A stretch of 64,000 nucleotides of DNA. It comes from Pyrrhoderma lamaoense. Its lineage: Eukaryota; Basidiomycota; Agaricomycetes; Hymenochaetales; Hymenochaetaceae. Each line of letters opens with the position of its first letter. Position 1 is the stretch's first letter. Positions 10,153 through 23,730 of the stretch are shown here, in pieces. Below the pieces are notes generated by a model. The model saw nothing but the letters and a program-made list of their open reading frames with translations. It was not told the origin of the DNA and ran no database searches. The stretch spans positions 2,418,001 to 2,482,000 of the forward strand of contig NBAZ01000002.1 in NCBI GenBank assembly GCA_002794735.1, in the 5' to 3' direction. The translations under genes and the position numbers were made by a program.

Positions 10153-13100
10153 CTACTTCATTGGTGGAGCCTTCGCAAGATCTAGAGATAGGAAGAGAAT
10201 CAATTATTCTGAATTTGATAAAGCGCCATTTCACAGACTTACCTTTAGCAAGTTCTTGGTCTGCAGCAGAAAGTCCAGAATCATGAGCCTCTAAGAAAGC
10301 ATCGACTTCGTCCATAACTTCATCATCATCACCACCAATCCCAAACGTATCCTCTTCGTCATCCTCATCTTCATCTTTAGCGTCATCAATGGCGAATGTA
10401 GGTCGTTCAAGGAGAGCCGCGTTGACTGCTGTAACATGAGACAAGGTGATAACGGGTCCAAATCATTAGACGTAGGAGCCAGAGTGGTTGGTGTGGAAGG
10501 TGCTGCTGATGATGATGGGCTAAATGACGATGATGAGGTAGGTTTGGGAGATGAATCTGTGGCTGGAGTATTGGGAGTCTCGTTCGTCCTGAGACTCGAA
10601 CGAGATGTAGAGCTTCGCATTGATGGAGTAAGTAAGGATTCCCGAGCTTTCGGCTCTTGCAGTTGTACTGGTCGACCGATAGAGGGCTTGTGTACGACCT
10701 ATAGTGGAACTTGAGTATAAAAACAGGAAATCGAGAGAAAATAAAGATATACGAACTTGGTGTCTACCAATAGTCTTTCCGATTTCGTCAGTGACTCGGT
10801 TGAATATCTTCTTATTATCATCAGTGACAATACTGGAGAAAAGACCTCCGAGGAAGCCGCTACTCGATTGTGCAAGAGGAGCTTCTACAACAATGTTCTC
10901 AAGCTGGAATGATGCTGATAGGTCGGTCTGGAAGAAAGATTCTAGGATCTCATCAGCAAGGACAACCATACGGAAGCTAGAATTCAAAAATTAACAACAT
11001 ATCATAGAGTTGAGAAGTAGTTATAAAATTCTTGGACGTACGTAGCTAGATTTAAATAAGGTTGATTATTGCCGATTTCTGGCACTTCTCCATTTTCGTC
11101 TCTCGGTAATAAGGCATCTCCATATTCAAAGGCATTTGTCATGAATCTACTGACAGCCCCCAAGTATGCATCACCTACTTCATACCGGAAGATGAACTAG
11201 TTTGCAAATAGTTTAGCTCGAGATGGACAAGAGCATGTTAGTAAAACACGATACCAAGAGTGATTCTGACAACTTTAATAATTCATCTTTAGTCAAAGAT
11301 CCGTCCTTGTCATTATCATGTAGATTAAAGAACCATTCAATATTGTCCATGAGGTCATTGAACATGATACCGTCGAGACCATCGACAATGTCCTAAAAAA
11401 GTTAGCATTTAGAATTTAGCATTGTTGAAAAGTCTAATCAACCCCGTAGATAATTACTTGTAGTGACAAGGATCCGCGGCAAGAAGTATCCCAGAAGAAA
11501 AAGAGACGATCGATGATCTCATGTTCGGCTACTTCACGATCTACTCGTTCCTAAAGTGGACGTATTCAGTCGAAAGTAGGTTCGAACTATTGTCATTATT
11601 TGTCACCTGGAAGCCGTTCGAGATTATTTTATCATCCCGAGCCCATGAACAGATTTCACTCAAGAATAACTTGAAGTTTTCAATCCGATCCGTGTTTCCT
11701 GTTTTTGTTGCTCGGTCGTCCCTGATTCCAGTAGTAATTTTGGCGCCTTTTCATCTTGAACTGCAGGTATGATACAGATTGCTTTAAACAGAGCGTCATA
11801 AATAAGACCAAGCTGCTGTTTGTCGAAGCGCCCGGATCGTTTCAGGCTACGCAATGCCGACCGTTTGGCGTAAGACTCGATGCTTTGTATAATTTGCCCT
11901 CGGAATTTTCTTCTCTCAGACTGGATAGTCTCATCAGTGATGACAGAGAACTCCCTAAACGAGACAAGAAGAAGTTCTTGGAACCGAGTGATTGCTCGAG
12001 TTCTTGGGTCTGGAGACTCGGGATGGGCAGGGTCACCAAGGGAAGCAAAATAGTCTCGCATTAGGCTAGTGAAATTTGAGAAAACTTTCCGAATTTGAGA
12101 GATTAAAGGCTATACCTAATAAACCCTCCGTCATCTTGAACTTCAAGTAGAGCTTCTCCATTAATTTTCAATATTGCTAACGACTGTTAGTAAAGAATAC
12201 TATGCAACTGTCAATCATGACCTACCTAATCTATATGAAACAAAATGGATCAGTTTCAAGTACGCGAAAAAAGTCTCTAATTACAAACCCAATCTGGAAT
12301 AGTACCTTCGGCCCATACAGAAGAAACAGTCGACAATTCTGAATGCGAAGATCATGGGCATACTATTAATATATCTATTTTGAACCCATTAGTCGATGCC
12401 GAACGAACTATAGTAAGACAAATGAGTTGCTCACAGGCTTAGGAACCAGGGTAGAGATGCGACAGAAAGCTGAACATCAACAGCTTGAAAGTGCTCATGA
12501 ATCATAGGTAAGCATTTTTGTACTAGCGACTCGAAGACCCTCTGATCTAAGAGGGTTCCGTGCATGGATGGGCTATAATACCCAGGAAGTAGCCGGTCGC
12601 AAAGCACCTCAAGAAGCCAGAAAGCCTGCTCTTCTGACATATAACTAAAATACTAGTCAGGAAAGGCAGATGATCCCGATAGTCTTTCGTACATTAATAT
12701 AGCTGCAGCAAGAATGTTCATAGCCTAGGAGTTTAGTATATCAATAGATGTTGTTTAGAGAGAAAATGACAGCTGCCTACCTGGCAATATCCAAGTTCTG
12801 GATTTCTAAAACTGTATGCAGTCAAGACCCTTCTTAACGTAGAAATTCCAACCTAGACAGTCTCAGGCATTATCAATCTGTGGCTTTCGGTAGGCATACC
12901 TCGCTCTGATAAGCAGAATACTCAGGAAGACTACGATGTAAGTCTTTCTCTATATCATCAATACTTGTTGTTATCTTATCCTTATTGTCTTCTAAGATTT
13001 TATGATAAAGGCCAGGATTAGCGAATCTGAGATACAGAGAACCTGATAGCGTCTCCCAGATCTCCCCTCGCAAACGGTTGGGAAGACCAACTTGGACGAG

Positions 13101-14222
13101 TCGTGTAAATTGAGGGTATCTAAGAAGAGATAGATTTCTTCCATGAGCTAAAGGGCAGTACAAGAAAATATCAGTATCAAAGTATTGAATCCAATAAGGT
13201 TAGAACATACAGCGTAGATATGTTGTCCAAAGTTTAATTTTAGAAGCTTCTCTTAATCTATAGCCCAATTAAAGCGAAAGCAGAGTTAGTAGTTCATTCG
13301 ATATTTCTAGCTAGAACCTTGTTTACTTCTTGGGTCCCCAGGGAACTTGAACCTAAGACCCAATCCTCCGTGGAAGGTTGGGCCATCATTAGTGGATTTC
13401 TCATTTGTTGTCGGACTCTGAGAAGGATCAGGATTTGTCTTCTCTTGTTCAATTTCAGCCACTGTCCCACCACCACTCAGAAGCAGCTCTTCTGAATAAC
13501 ACGTTTTCACGAAGGATTTCATTGCCTTCATTTGTCCACGCTGCAGTTGCGATTTGAGCGCTTCCCGGAGATACGTACAAAACATATCAGCCGTTGGGCG
13601 AAGTGCTGTCAGTTGCACAATCTAGTAGTAGTAATATCGCCAATCATTGGTGGATAAGGACAAAAGTGAATTATTGGAAAAGAATATCAGCTTTATACTC
13701 AGGGTGTATGCAGAACGCATATGTAGACATGTAGACACGATCCAGTTGAAACAGATACATACAATTTTCATCCCATGCCATATTAATAGACTCAAGGCAA
13801 AAACCCCAGTACGAGTATTTAGCCGTTCAACGCGTCGTACGGTGCATAATGGTATCGTGAAACGTACGCTCTTGCGATCAATGGAAGTAAACGTTAAAAA
13901 CGGAGGAAGGAGATATAACCGTCCAGCCTAATACACATGAGCCATACAGACATACTAGTATTAGAAGCACATTCTAAGACTTTGAAAAGAAAGCACAACT
14001 CACATAAGAGTCCTCAACACCTTCCTCTCCAATGCTGAGCACAGCATTTATCTCCATTTCACCACGTTCCTCTGGAGTGGAGTGCATCTTCTTGTCACCA
14101 GAGCCCGTGAAACGCGTAGCTCCAGATCCATCTCCTTCTGCTGGCAGAGAAAAGAAGAGACGATTGAGTTCTTCTCGCGTAGGCTCCTTAAAACTACGTA
14201 GAACAGTAGAAATAGTCGCCAT
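10153..14222 (-). CDS. Rab GTPase-activating protein, GRAM-TBC-EF-hand (Gyp2/TBC1D9-like)
   Basis: Accelerates GTP hydrolysis on Rab GTPases in vesicle traffic. Start [19 protein letters not shown] at 14222 (in-frame stop just upstream). A GRAM domain follows: [37 protein letters not shown] and [12 protein letters not shown]. The TBC domain has [35 protein letters not shown] with the arginine finger, [11 protein letters not shown] with the glutamine finger, and [20 protein letters not shown]. Then come a long helical region ([16 protein letters not shown]), an EF-hand-like loop ([19 protein letters not shown]) and a Ser/Thr-rich tail with an acidic end ([19 protein letters not shown]), finishing DLAKAPPMK. 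Both catalytic fingers are present, so an active GAP is expected. Domain order equals fungal Mdr1/Gyp2 and animal TBC1D8/9. About ten short introns. Confidence 0.88.
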
Positions 14223-15050
14223 ACTAGTCGATCAGCTACAACGCGTTCTCCTCGGGTTAAAAGTGAGAGTTAAGCTTTGTAGTCTATTTGGCTAGATAAG
14301 CTAGAGTATGGGTTTAGGTAGGTGGGGACCGATAGTCTAATAAGAAGGAAGAAGGACAATTAACCCGACAATTGAAATTTCCTTCTGTAAGTAAGAGATC
14401 AGCTTAACGTGCTGTACTGATCTAGCACGAGGATCCACCTGTACACCGAACTCTGAAGATGTCAAGTTCAGATAAACTTAAAGGGTCCAACCTTCTTGTA
14501 AAAGGGTATTGACTTTAAGCTACTGTTTCAATATTACCAGGGATGAGATGGTCGTTGTAACGATCACACGCGTTCTAAACATTGATGTATGTACTTAGTG
14601 CATAGTACCCAGTCGCGGCGAACATGAGGTCTACATTTTTACAATAAGGAATTTACACACTCAAGAACTTGTGTATACTCAGATTTCTAACAAAATAAAC
14701 GATACACTTGGACATCTAGTCACGAGATATAGGAAATCTAAACTACACTGCGGAAAGTAAAGAATTGCGATCTTTGAAGCGTTAAATATTGGGATGAGAA
14801 ACAGCATCAACTCCGAGTACCAAATTTAGAAAGAATTGAAAAACATTATTGACGTAAAGGACATAAGAACGACGGTCTGCAGCAAACAGGTCTCGCTGAG
14901 GATTGTAGATATTCGATGAAAGTGAGGCATTTATCTATAGTGCTAATCGAGGTGAACTATAAGTGAGTGGGGCAATGCACATAAAGCAGAGGGAAAGCAG
15001 CAAAGTTAAAGATAAAAAAAGAATGAGAGGATGATTAGTGATCAATATGA
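14223..15050. other. Intergenic region
   Basis: Between the Rab GAP start and the 3' end of the membrane-protein gene (both -). No supportable ORF, RNA or repeat. It may include an untranslated leader of the Rab GAP gene. Confidence 0.45.
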
Positions 15051-16239
15051 TCAGAGCCCTTTTCTTTGACGATAGGCTGCCCGAGCACGTTCCATTGATT
15101 CTCTGATGGACAGACTTTCTGTCTCATCGTTGGCAAATAATGATGGCGATCTAGCTGAGTTGAACTCCATAGAAAAACTTTTTGAGTGCTTAGGCGAGCT
15201 AGATGCACTAGCAGAGAGGTTATTGGACGTATAACGAGACTGCATAGAAGAAATGGAACGACTGGGTGGTGCTGTGATAGAATTGTTGTTGTTGATACCC
15301 TTGTATCTTGGAATTCTTGATGGTGTACTAGGCGCCTTGGACTGTGGCTGAGAAGGAGAGGCAAAGGGGTCAGAAGAAAATGAAGCAGAAGCAAGCGGAT
15401 CTTCCTCAATCCAATCACCACTACCATCATCTACCTCGTCTTCTGGGGCCTCGCTGGAGACAACAATCTCTGTTCCGAGAGCACGTTTTCCCTCCTCGAT
15501 GAGCCTTGCTAGTTTGTCCCCTATCCAGTCCATCTAGGAAAGAAGTTATTTAATATTAAGTCTCAACGTGTATGCGATTTAATCATACCTCATCCTTGTC
15601 CTTGGAGTCATCTTCCTCATGATCAACTACTGGGTCACATTCGATAGGCACTTGTTCAACATGAGGTAAGTGTGTTGTTGGTTGTTTCCTTGGGGATGAT
15701 TCACGCGTTGACCTTACAACCCTTCGTACCTTCGGACGATGCTTGGCTGATGTAACGTGACGTTTGGCGCGTGAGGGGATAGAGGTTGGGCGATTTCTCT
15801 GCGTTTGCGAGGGAACGAGTTGTGGTTTTGATTCTTCGGATGAAATCACAGCAGGCTTCCTAGAATTTAGTTATCATGTGAGGCAAAGACAGAAAGTTAT
15901 ACTCACTGCTGAAGGTGCCCATTCTTCCTGATAGGGGGGAGGCGGAGGTTGTTCGCTCTCCTTCCCTCGGTTCGTCCACCTTTTGATGGCCATTAGAGGT
16001 CTGATATAGGATGCGTGAATATGAACGTACATGCGAAAGACTGTAAGCCCAACAGCAGCCCCAATAAGGGCTGCATTGAAAGCACTAGAGATAACAGAGC
16101 CTGCGAGACCCTTACGCCTTTTGGAAGGTGGTAGCTCTAGGAGGGCGAATATAACGAACGTCAGAAAACATAATAGTGCTATCGACAGTAGAGAGAAAAA
16201 GGTGAAGAGCGCAGTGATACAGAGCTGGTAGAGCGACAT
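15051..16239 (-). CDS. Unrecognised membrane protein with basic/acidic tail
   Basis: Three exons. Exon 1 (16239 to about 15906) encodes a strongly hydrophobic N-terminus (ITALFTFFSLLSIALLCFLT, FVIFALLEL), a second hydrophobic stretch (SAFNAALIGAAVGLTVF), then RWTNRGKESEQPPPPPYQEE, a PPxY-type motif. Exon 2 is basic (RAKRHVTSAKHRPKVRRVVR) then acidic (DHEEDDSKDKDE). Exon 3 (15533-15051) begins MDWIGDKLARLIEEGKRALG, is Ser-rich, and ends SMERARAAYRQRKGL. The second intron splices cleanly into GACAAGGATGAG/ATGGACTGG. For the first, an AAG acceptor or a missing base is needed to keep frame. Two or three TM segments with a long cytosolic tail are likely; the PPPPPY could recruit a Rsp5-type ubiquitin ligase (inference). 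No family recognised. Confidence 0.6.
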
Positions 16240-16387
16240 TATCGTTGATGGGAGAAGGATGGGGTGACTTGTTGAGACAATAGATTAAAGGTTTCTTGTA
16301 CAAATACAATAATAAGGGAGTACAAACACCGGAACGGTGCTTTCGCCTCGTGCTCCGACGGAATGGTCGATAGGAAAACACGTCGAT

Positions 16388-16806
16388 CTAAGCGAGAAAA
16401 ACGCGGTAAACATGCTCACCTACAGCTAAATCATCGTCCTGGCCATCACGAGCATCTGATTCGGCCATCATCTCTTTTATTTTTGAAGAAGAGTTCACTA
16501 AACCCCCAGATGATGCTGATACCGCAGCTACTTGAGACGGGTCCACCGTCGTAGACTCCCAACGACGCTTACGCGTGAGCGGGCTCGTTCGGGGCTCGTC
16601 GAAGGGCGTCGACGATAAGCCGGTGCAGGCAAAGCCCTGAGCTCCCCTATGTGCGAGTTATAGAGTGGCCGTCTATTCTCTTCCTGAACAACTTCGGTCT
16701 GATCAGTAATGGCGTTCGGTGCATTTTGATCAGCCGCGGTAGACGCGGAAGCTGAAAAAGGGTTTCCTATAATTGGAAAAGTGAAAGTGAAAGGGAAAAA
16801 AACCAT
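16388..16806 (-). CDS. Unrecognised small hydrophilic protein
   Basis: Starts MVFFPFTFTFPIIGNPFSAS and continues RRPLYNSHIGELRALPAPA. After a one-base frame change near 16617 (AA on plus strand) it runs on as LSSTPFDEPRTSPLTRKRRW, ESTTVDPSQVAAVSASSGG and IKEMMAESDARDGQDDDLAV, to a stop at 16390-16388. The continuity of composition across the shift is the reason to join the two frames. Without it, the product would be 92 residues ending RRWTRLK. No known domain seen; the basic TRKRRW patch could be a nuclear targeting signal. It lies 149 bp before the membrane-protein gene on the same strand. Low certainty on the 3' end. Confidence 0.4.
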
Positions 16807-17071
16807 TTCCTTGATGTCGTTATTTTCGTCAGATTGTGTTATAGATGTGTTTATGAATGAAAGACAAAAAAAGGGAGAAAATCGGTTTGCCGTAGTAGCC
16901 AGAGCCGAAGCTTAAGCAGTACTTGTTTTACACGGTCGCGAAGTGCCAAACCCCTTGGTCACATGATGGCGTATCTTTAATTTGGATAAATATATACACA
17001 ATACACTTACTAGTACTAGTGTAGCTCACTAGGACTACATATATCTATCTTAACATTAAGGTTGGCCCTCG

Positions 17072-18473
17072 TTACATGTCAATTGCTCTTGCAAAGAATT
17101 CAATAGTTTCCTCTGGTTTATCCCAGTGTGGCTACGATTGACGATTAGTTTGAGCTATCCATTAAAAAATATTTTTAACCCACAAAGTGATTCGCTCCAG
17201 GCATCATAAGAATCCTCAATCGTCTCCCTGTTATACCATCTCTGGATGCCTTTTCACGTTCTTCTTCAAAACCCCAGGTAGTTTCCACCGCTTCGCAGGT
17301 AGAGTTCTCACCCCATATCACATCAACTCCACATCTTGGAAAGTAATTTGCGAGTCTGTCGTCGAAAACAGCCTTACGTACTCGTCGTATGTGGTCAGAT
17401 GGCTTTGCCGTCCTGAAACTTAGTTCACTTCGTTCAGCCGCCACAAAGTCCGTCATCTCCTTAAGTTCTTCAACTCCTATATTACTCATTGTATTTACTT
17501 CTTTTCCTTTCTTGGGGTCCACTTCCAAGTCTAACGTATTGTGTGAAGTGAGGCTAGAGTGGGTGTAATAAGCTCCGACCCATTCACCGAAAAGTCGATA
17601 ACGTTCCTCAAAGGGCTTTGAGTAATCTATAACGACTATACCTCTGCGAGATAAGATCTCCTCAATTGTCTTTCTGCGACCCAGCAGAGCACATGGGGAA
17701 TCTTAATGTTAAAAAAATCAAGTAGTTAAATATTGACGTTGGCACTCGACTGAAGCATGAGCATACCAAATATAATCATTGATTTCAAGTACGGTTCAAT
17801 CTTTTCCCTCATAGTAGGAGAAATCTTATCCGCGAAAGCAAGTAACGGAGTATATACACGTTCCCTGCTGACCAGCCCAGGATTACTACCCCACCAGGAC
17901 CCCATTTTGTACTCCCATCGGGTTGCTTCACTTCAAGAGGCTCCTTCAGATTCCCAATCATAATGAACTTTTGAACGAATGTTGCAAACTCTTGCCCTCT
18001 GTCTATGGCAAATTGCATGTGAGCATCATCATCAGAGCTCCTGAGCTGTGATAGTTCTTCCTCTGTATACGGCGACGAGCCCGGATAGTCGCGCCTATTA
18101 ATCAGGACAAGTCGTAGGTTGTGCTTTGAAGCAAGTGGAATAAGACGCTTAAATATGGCTTGAGGAGGTCATTGCTTTGTCAGCTTATATGCAGTGCTTG
18201 GAGCTTACCCCCATGGAATCCGGTCCCATGAACCAGCATTAGAGTCGTGTATCGGGCTTCTGGTTCCTTAGTTGGAGCCCCACTGTCTTCATAGAATAGG
18301 TTATAACCCTTTTCGCTAATGATTATCGAAGGCATGTTTGGAGTTGGCTTGAAGTCTCTCTGTGTAACGTTATATGGTGAGAGAATTCGTACACCTTTAT
18401 ATTCTGTGTATATTTCATCCGTCCTATGCCGGCAGGATGTAATTTCGAAGCGATTAAAATTACCATCTAACAT
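17072..18473 (-). CDS. Alpha/beta hydrolase fold protein
   Basis: Starts MLDGNFNRFEITSCRHR. Shows the hydrolase core: TLMLVHGTGFHGG (oxyanion HG), RLVLINRRDYPGSSPYTEEE, GGVVILGWSAGN (nucleophile elbow G-x-S-x-G), SPCALLGRRKTIEEI, then the cap and C-terminal half VEELKEMTDFVAAERSEL, CGVDVIWGENSTCE and MMPGANHFV with the likely catalytic His. It ends HWDKPEETIEFFARAIDM. At least four short introns. Frame is lost by one base-equivalent at the TATATA stretch 17851-17860, right after the nucleophile elbow: the continuation YTPLLAFADKISPTMREKIE lies in the next frame. Family typical of fungal secondary and lipid metabolism esterases; substrate unknown. Confidence 0.75.
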
Positions 18474-18848
18474 TCCCTACACTAAATACCATTTTCTGAT
18501 ACTTCAGAGTTGATTTCTTCTTTGTCGTACCTTATAACTCTTTCTATGTGTATATTTCCTTGTAACCTCTGATAAAGATAATGGCCGCCACCAAACGATT
18601 GTTAGTGTTGATTTGATTTGATTCTCAAAAAAGTAAATCGTGCGCCACGTGAACCAGCCACTCTTGTGGTAAATCATTCAGTGATTCATTGTCTAGCCGG
18701 ATGGTAGTCCTGTTAAGAATTTTGATTTTTAATTCCCAAAGTCTTTAGGCTAGCACTTGTCTGAGTACTAGGGCTGGGAACCACGGTACGCTTAAATATC
18801 GTGTATGTGGATTGTTGTACCTCATTCCTTTCTTACCTATCCTGCGCC
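18474..18848. promoter_or_regulatory. Divergent promoter region, hydrolase / RRT8-like gene
   Basis: The 375 bp between two head-to-head starts must carry both promoters. No clear TATA box was seen. Confidence 0.4.
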
Positions 18849-19832
18849 ATGTCTCTTTTCACTTTTTTCAGACAGGCATTGGAGGCAGTACAACTCGCTG
18901 TCAGCAGATTAGTATCAGTGCCCCAGGCTGTCCTTTACGCGCGAGCATATGTATATCCGCCCATGGGCCTTCTGTACCTCGCTCGACGCCCTTCCCTATG
19001 GCCCGCTATCTTCCGCCGAATCTTGCCGCGACTTACTCTTAGCGTAGTAGTCATCTTATATATGTTTTTCTTCGCCTACATACCCCAAGCGACAGTACTT
19101 ACGTTCACTAAAGGCGCCCTTGGACCCATAAGCGCTGTAGCTCTCGTCTTAAGTGAAAGCTCAGTGATGATCAACATATTGGCTAAAGCGCTTTTACTTG
19201 AACAATCCTTGTATGATATATTTGATGAGATACTCGTCGGTGAAGGGCAAGAAGCTTTGTCTCTGAAGCGGCGCGAAGTCGTGCCTGAAGTCGTAAAGCC
19301 TAAACAGGAAAAGGTTATGAATCAAAGTGAAAAGAGTCCCAGGGATACGAGACAACAAGGAAGCATCTTGATAAGAGTCTTCCAGACGTATGTTAAACTT
19401 CGCAATGATTCGCCTACTAAGCTAACAGTTTGTACAGATATGCACCATCTGGGGTTCTTCAATACTTCGGCAGCCTTCCATCGAACATGGTCCCAGTCAT
19501 GGGGTCGGCGTTCTCTATCCTACAGCAAAGCGGACAAGGCGGACAAGGAGTAAAGACGGAACCTATCTTTCATAATCCACACATCCAGCTGAACAGTCTC
19601 AACAATCTCGAAACAAAATCACTCTCTAGTGAAAACACATGCGATTCCATGGTGTAAGTGCAGTTGTTCATCTGATCGGAATACCTACATAATTCAACTG
19701 ACACCGTTCGACAGACTTGGGGCGATAGTAATGTTGATTAATATGATCCCTCTTGTATCCTCTCTTTACATGCTCTCTTCTACTGCTGGCAATAGTCTTT
19801 GGTCCTCCGAGGTTGAACAGAAGGCGGTGTAA
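18849..19832 (+). CDS. RRT8/EI24-like multi-pass membrane protein
   Basis: Start chosen at MSLFTFFRQALEAVQ (18849); an in-frame upstream Met exists at 18801. Three exons. Exon 1 carries QAVLYARAYVYPPMGLLYLA, LSVVVILYMFFFAYIPQA, GPISAVALVLSESSVMINIL and EQSLYDIFDEILV. Exon 2 carries YFGSLPSNMVPVMGSAF. Exon 3 gives LGAIVMLINMIPLVSSLYML and STAGNSLWSSEVEQ, stopping at 19832. The order of a short juxtamembrane helix, four hydrophobic segments, N-x-x-P-x-x-G and a final P-x-x-S-x-x-x-x-x-x-T-A-G matches fungal Rrt8/Lds (outer spore wall, lipid-droplet) proteins of the EI24 superfamily. Likely endomembrane or lipid droplet. Donor GTAAGT at 19657 joins codon GT|A. Confidence 0.65.
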
Positions 19833-20359
19833 CTGGCTTTTACTTCGCGAACTCAGCCCCGAGCGCAAGAGTGCAGAAGAAAGGATGGTAGAAATCTCCG
19901 AAAAATCGAAAATAAGATAAAATAAGAAAAAGAAGGGAAACAAAAGAGGAGAGGCGCTAAGCCTTCGATACCCAGATACCAAATTATATAACGAACATAA
20001 CGAGTTCACGTCATTTCACGTCATGCCATGTACCTCACGATCTTTACCCTAGACTATCTTTTTGTGTCCATGTCGTATCTGCTTTCTTTGTATTGATTTT
20101 ACTATTAGTGTACCTATAATTAGTATTATTTGTAGTAGTAATGATCGTAAACCGCGGTTTCAATTCATTCGAGGGGGACCTGAATCATTAAGCAGTGAGC
20201 TGGACACATATTACCGGTATTGATTGGAGCCTATATATGTTTGTCCCCGGTAGTCGAGGACATACGGATATCTTGGATAGAGGACGCTAAGGGGCACTGG
20301 GCTAGATCTCTATGAAACCTCGCATCATCTCATACGTCGTAGCGGACTATGGTTACACA
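19833..20359. other. Convergent 3' intergenic region
   Basis: Tail-to-tail spacer between the RRT8-like gene (+) and the EngB-like gene (-). No ORF or RNA gene that I can support. Confidence 0.5.
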
Positions 20360-21223
20360 CTATTGTGTACATGCCTCAGCAATAGAACTTCGCATAGTTT
20401 GTACACCAAGTTTGTCATCGGATGTCACAGCACATAGTATCGGGTTAGCCAAGGGACCAAACTCTTTTAGTTCAAATAATATTGTGTTCAACGTTCTTTC
20501 TCCTTCTTTAGACTTCAAAGCGCAAAGATCAACTTTAGTAAGAACCGGCTGTAGCTTGACTTTTGATGAGAAAGACTGGAGGTGGGATAGCATCTGCTTG
20601 TCATACTCTGTGAGGCCATGATGTGCGTTGATCAGTAGGCAAATTTGACGTAGTCTGAAGAGCTTTGAGTAAACATGATTGTATACCGTATGCATAGGTA
20701 TAAACGTAGAGACCTACTCTTTCCGTGTTTCTACGTAATGATCAAAAAGTTTTCCCCATTCCTCCCTTCCTCTTGATCCATAACCCGGTGCATCAACTAG
20801 AACAAGGGAGCCTTGTCCAGGTCCCACTCGAAAGAAGTTGAGTGATCGAGTGCGACCGGCTTTTGAGCTTGTTCGGACAAGATTGGTCCTGCCCAAGACG
20901 GCGTTTAGCAGGGTCGATTTCCCAGCATTTGCTCTTCCTTGTTCATATTACATTAGTATTTTCGTAACAACGATGAACTTGGAATATTTACCAGTGACGA
21001 CTATCTTTTGATGTTCACTAAATCAGCCAAGCCAAAATTTTATAAATGGTAACACAAGTCGCACCTCAGGCAGACCTCCGAGCTTTGGAATAGAGCTTGG
21101 AGTAGCAGCAGCAGCTAGAAATTCCGCAGAACTGGAGTGTTTGAAAGCTTCTTCTAGTATTTTAGCTTTGCTGTTGACCGAAAAGTTGCGTACAGCGGAC
21201 GACCGCAAAACAACGTTGCTCAT
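20360..21223 (-). CDS. EngB/YihA-type GTP-binding protein (GTPBP8-like)
   Basis: Translational GTPase of the TrmE-Era-EngB group, in eukaryotes expected in mitochondria for large-ribosomal-subunit assembly. Start MSNVVLRSSAVRNFSVNSKA is Ser/Arg-rich and lacks acidic residues, as in a mitochondrial presequence. After IPKLGGLPE comes G1 as GRANAGKSTLLNAVLG, created by splicing (VTG/RANAG). Then TSSKAGRTRSLNFF (G2), LVLVDAPGYGSRGREEW (G3), QICLLINAHHGLTEYDKQML, VLTKVDLCA (G4) and ILCAVTSDDKLGVQTMRSSI (G5-like), ending AEACTQ. EngB usually has GRSNVGKSS and T-x-G-x-T; the GRANAGKST and KAGRTRSLNFF forms are close. About 220 residues, normal for the family. Head-to-head with the WDR5 gene, 215 bp apart. 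Confidence 0.85.
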
Positions 21224-21438
21224 GAAAGTCGCGGTACAAAACGTGATCGAACTCCGATCACTTTCTTTTCGGCTGAGACAAATTTAAATTAAGTTTACCA
21301 TTTACATGTTTAAGGGTTTACAAACACATTCTCAAAACGGAATTGGTCTTTGTGGTCATAACGATCTATATAACAAGCTGTATTCCATGCAACTAAATCT
21401 TGCTCTTAACCACCTCTAACCTCTTAAAAAAATAAGTC
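21224..21438. promoter_or_regulatory. Short bidirectional promoter, EngB-like / WDR5
   Basis: Only 215 bp separate the two divergent start codons, so both promoters must lie here or overlap. No TATA consensus close to either start. Confidence 0.45.
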
Positions 21439-22979
<1,541 letters not shown>

Positions 22980-23730
22980 CAGTCATGACCATCGTGAAGA
23001 CGACATGCTATCACTCCCTACTTTTTGTTTTAGTTATTGTTTCTTGTCTCTTTTGTTACTGTTTTGTAGATTCTTTTCTTCTTTTAATTTTCTACAATAT
23101 CTTGTATAGAGCTCTCCCTCCTTGTAGTATTTTTAATTTAGTGTAATTTTAATGTATCCCCTTTTTTTGAAAGTAGTGTTACCATGTTATACTTGGATGT
23201 AATCTAATTTCCGAAAATCAACCTTCGTAGACATGTTCCGTAACTCTCTCAAAGGATTTCCAACTAGAAATTTTGTGTGTATGTTACTATGTGTGAAACA
23301 ACTCTCCAAGCTGCCGGGTTCTCCTTCAAGAATTTCTGTTTTTTTTCTTCTCTTTAAGAAGTTTATCCCACGTGCCTGTGTTTCCTGAAAGAAAGAAAAA
23401 ATAGATCCTATGAGCTATGATGTCATCCATCTTCTCCCGAGACAACCTAAAACCTGAAACCAGAACCTCGGCATACTTATTCGATTAATATCACTGAGAT
23501 TATTCCGAGTTTCTTTCTTCGATATTCGTTACCTTGTTGCCTTGTCACCTTCTAATAAATTCAGAACTCAAGTCTCAAATCTCCAAATTTTCAATACTAC
23601 AATATATATTCATCAGTTCTCATTCAGCGTCAACATTCTCAACATTCTCAACATTTTCAACATAAGAACCCAGTCACTTCTTCAATCAACATCAACAAGA
23701 CGTGCACTAGCGTCCCAGTCTCAGTCTTGG
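22980..23730. other. Intergenic region
   Basis: Between WDR5 and the DHH-family gene, both on plus. Pyrimidine-rich tracts and an imperfect tandem of CAACATTCT near 23630-23660; no ORF with an ATG start worth reporting. Confidence 0.45.

Noticed and set aside
23542..23730. N-terminal extension of the DHH-family protein upstream of 23731
   Set aside because: The extension begins at TTG, not ATG, and looks like a CT-rich leader (repeated CAACATTCT).
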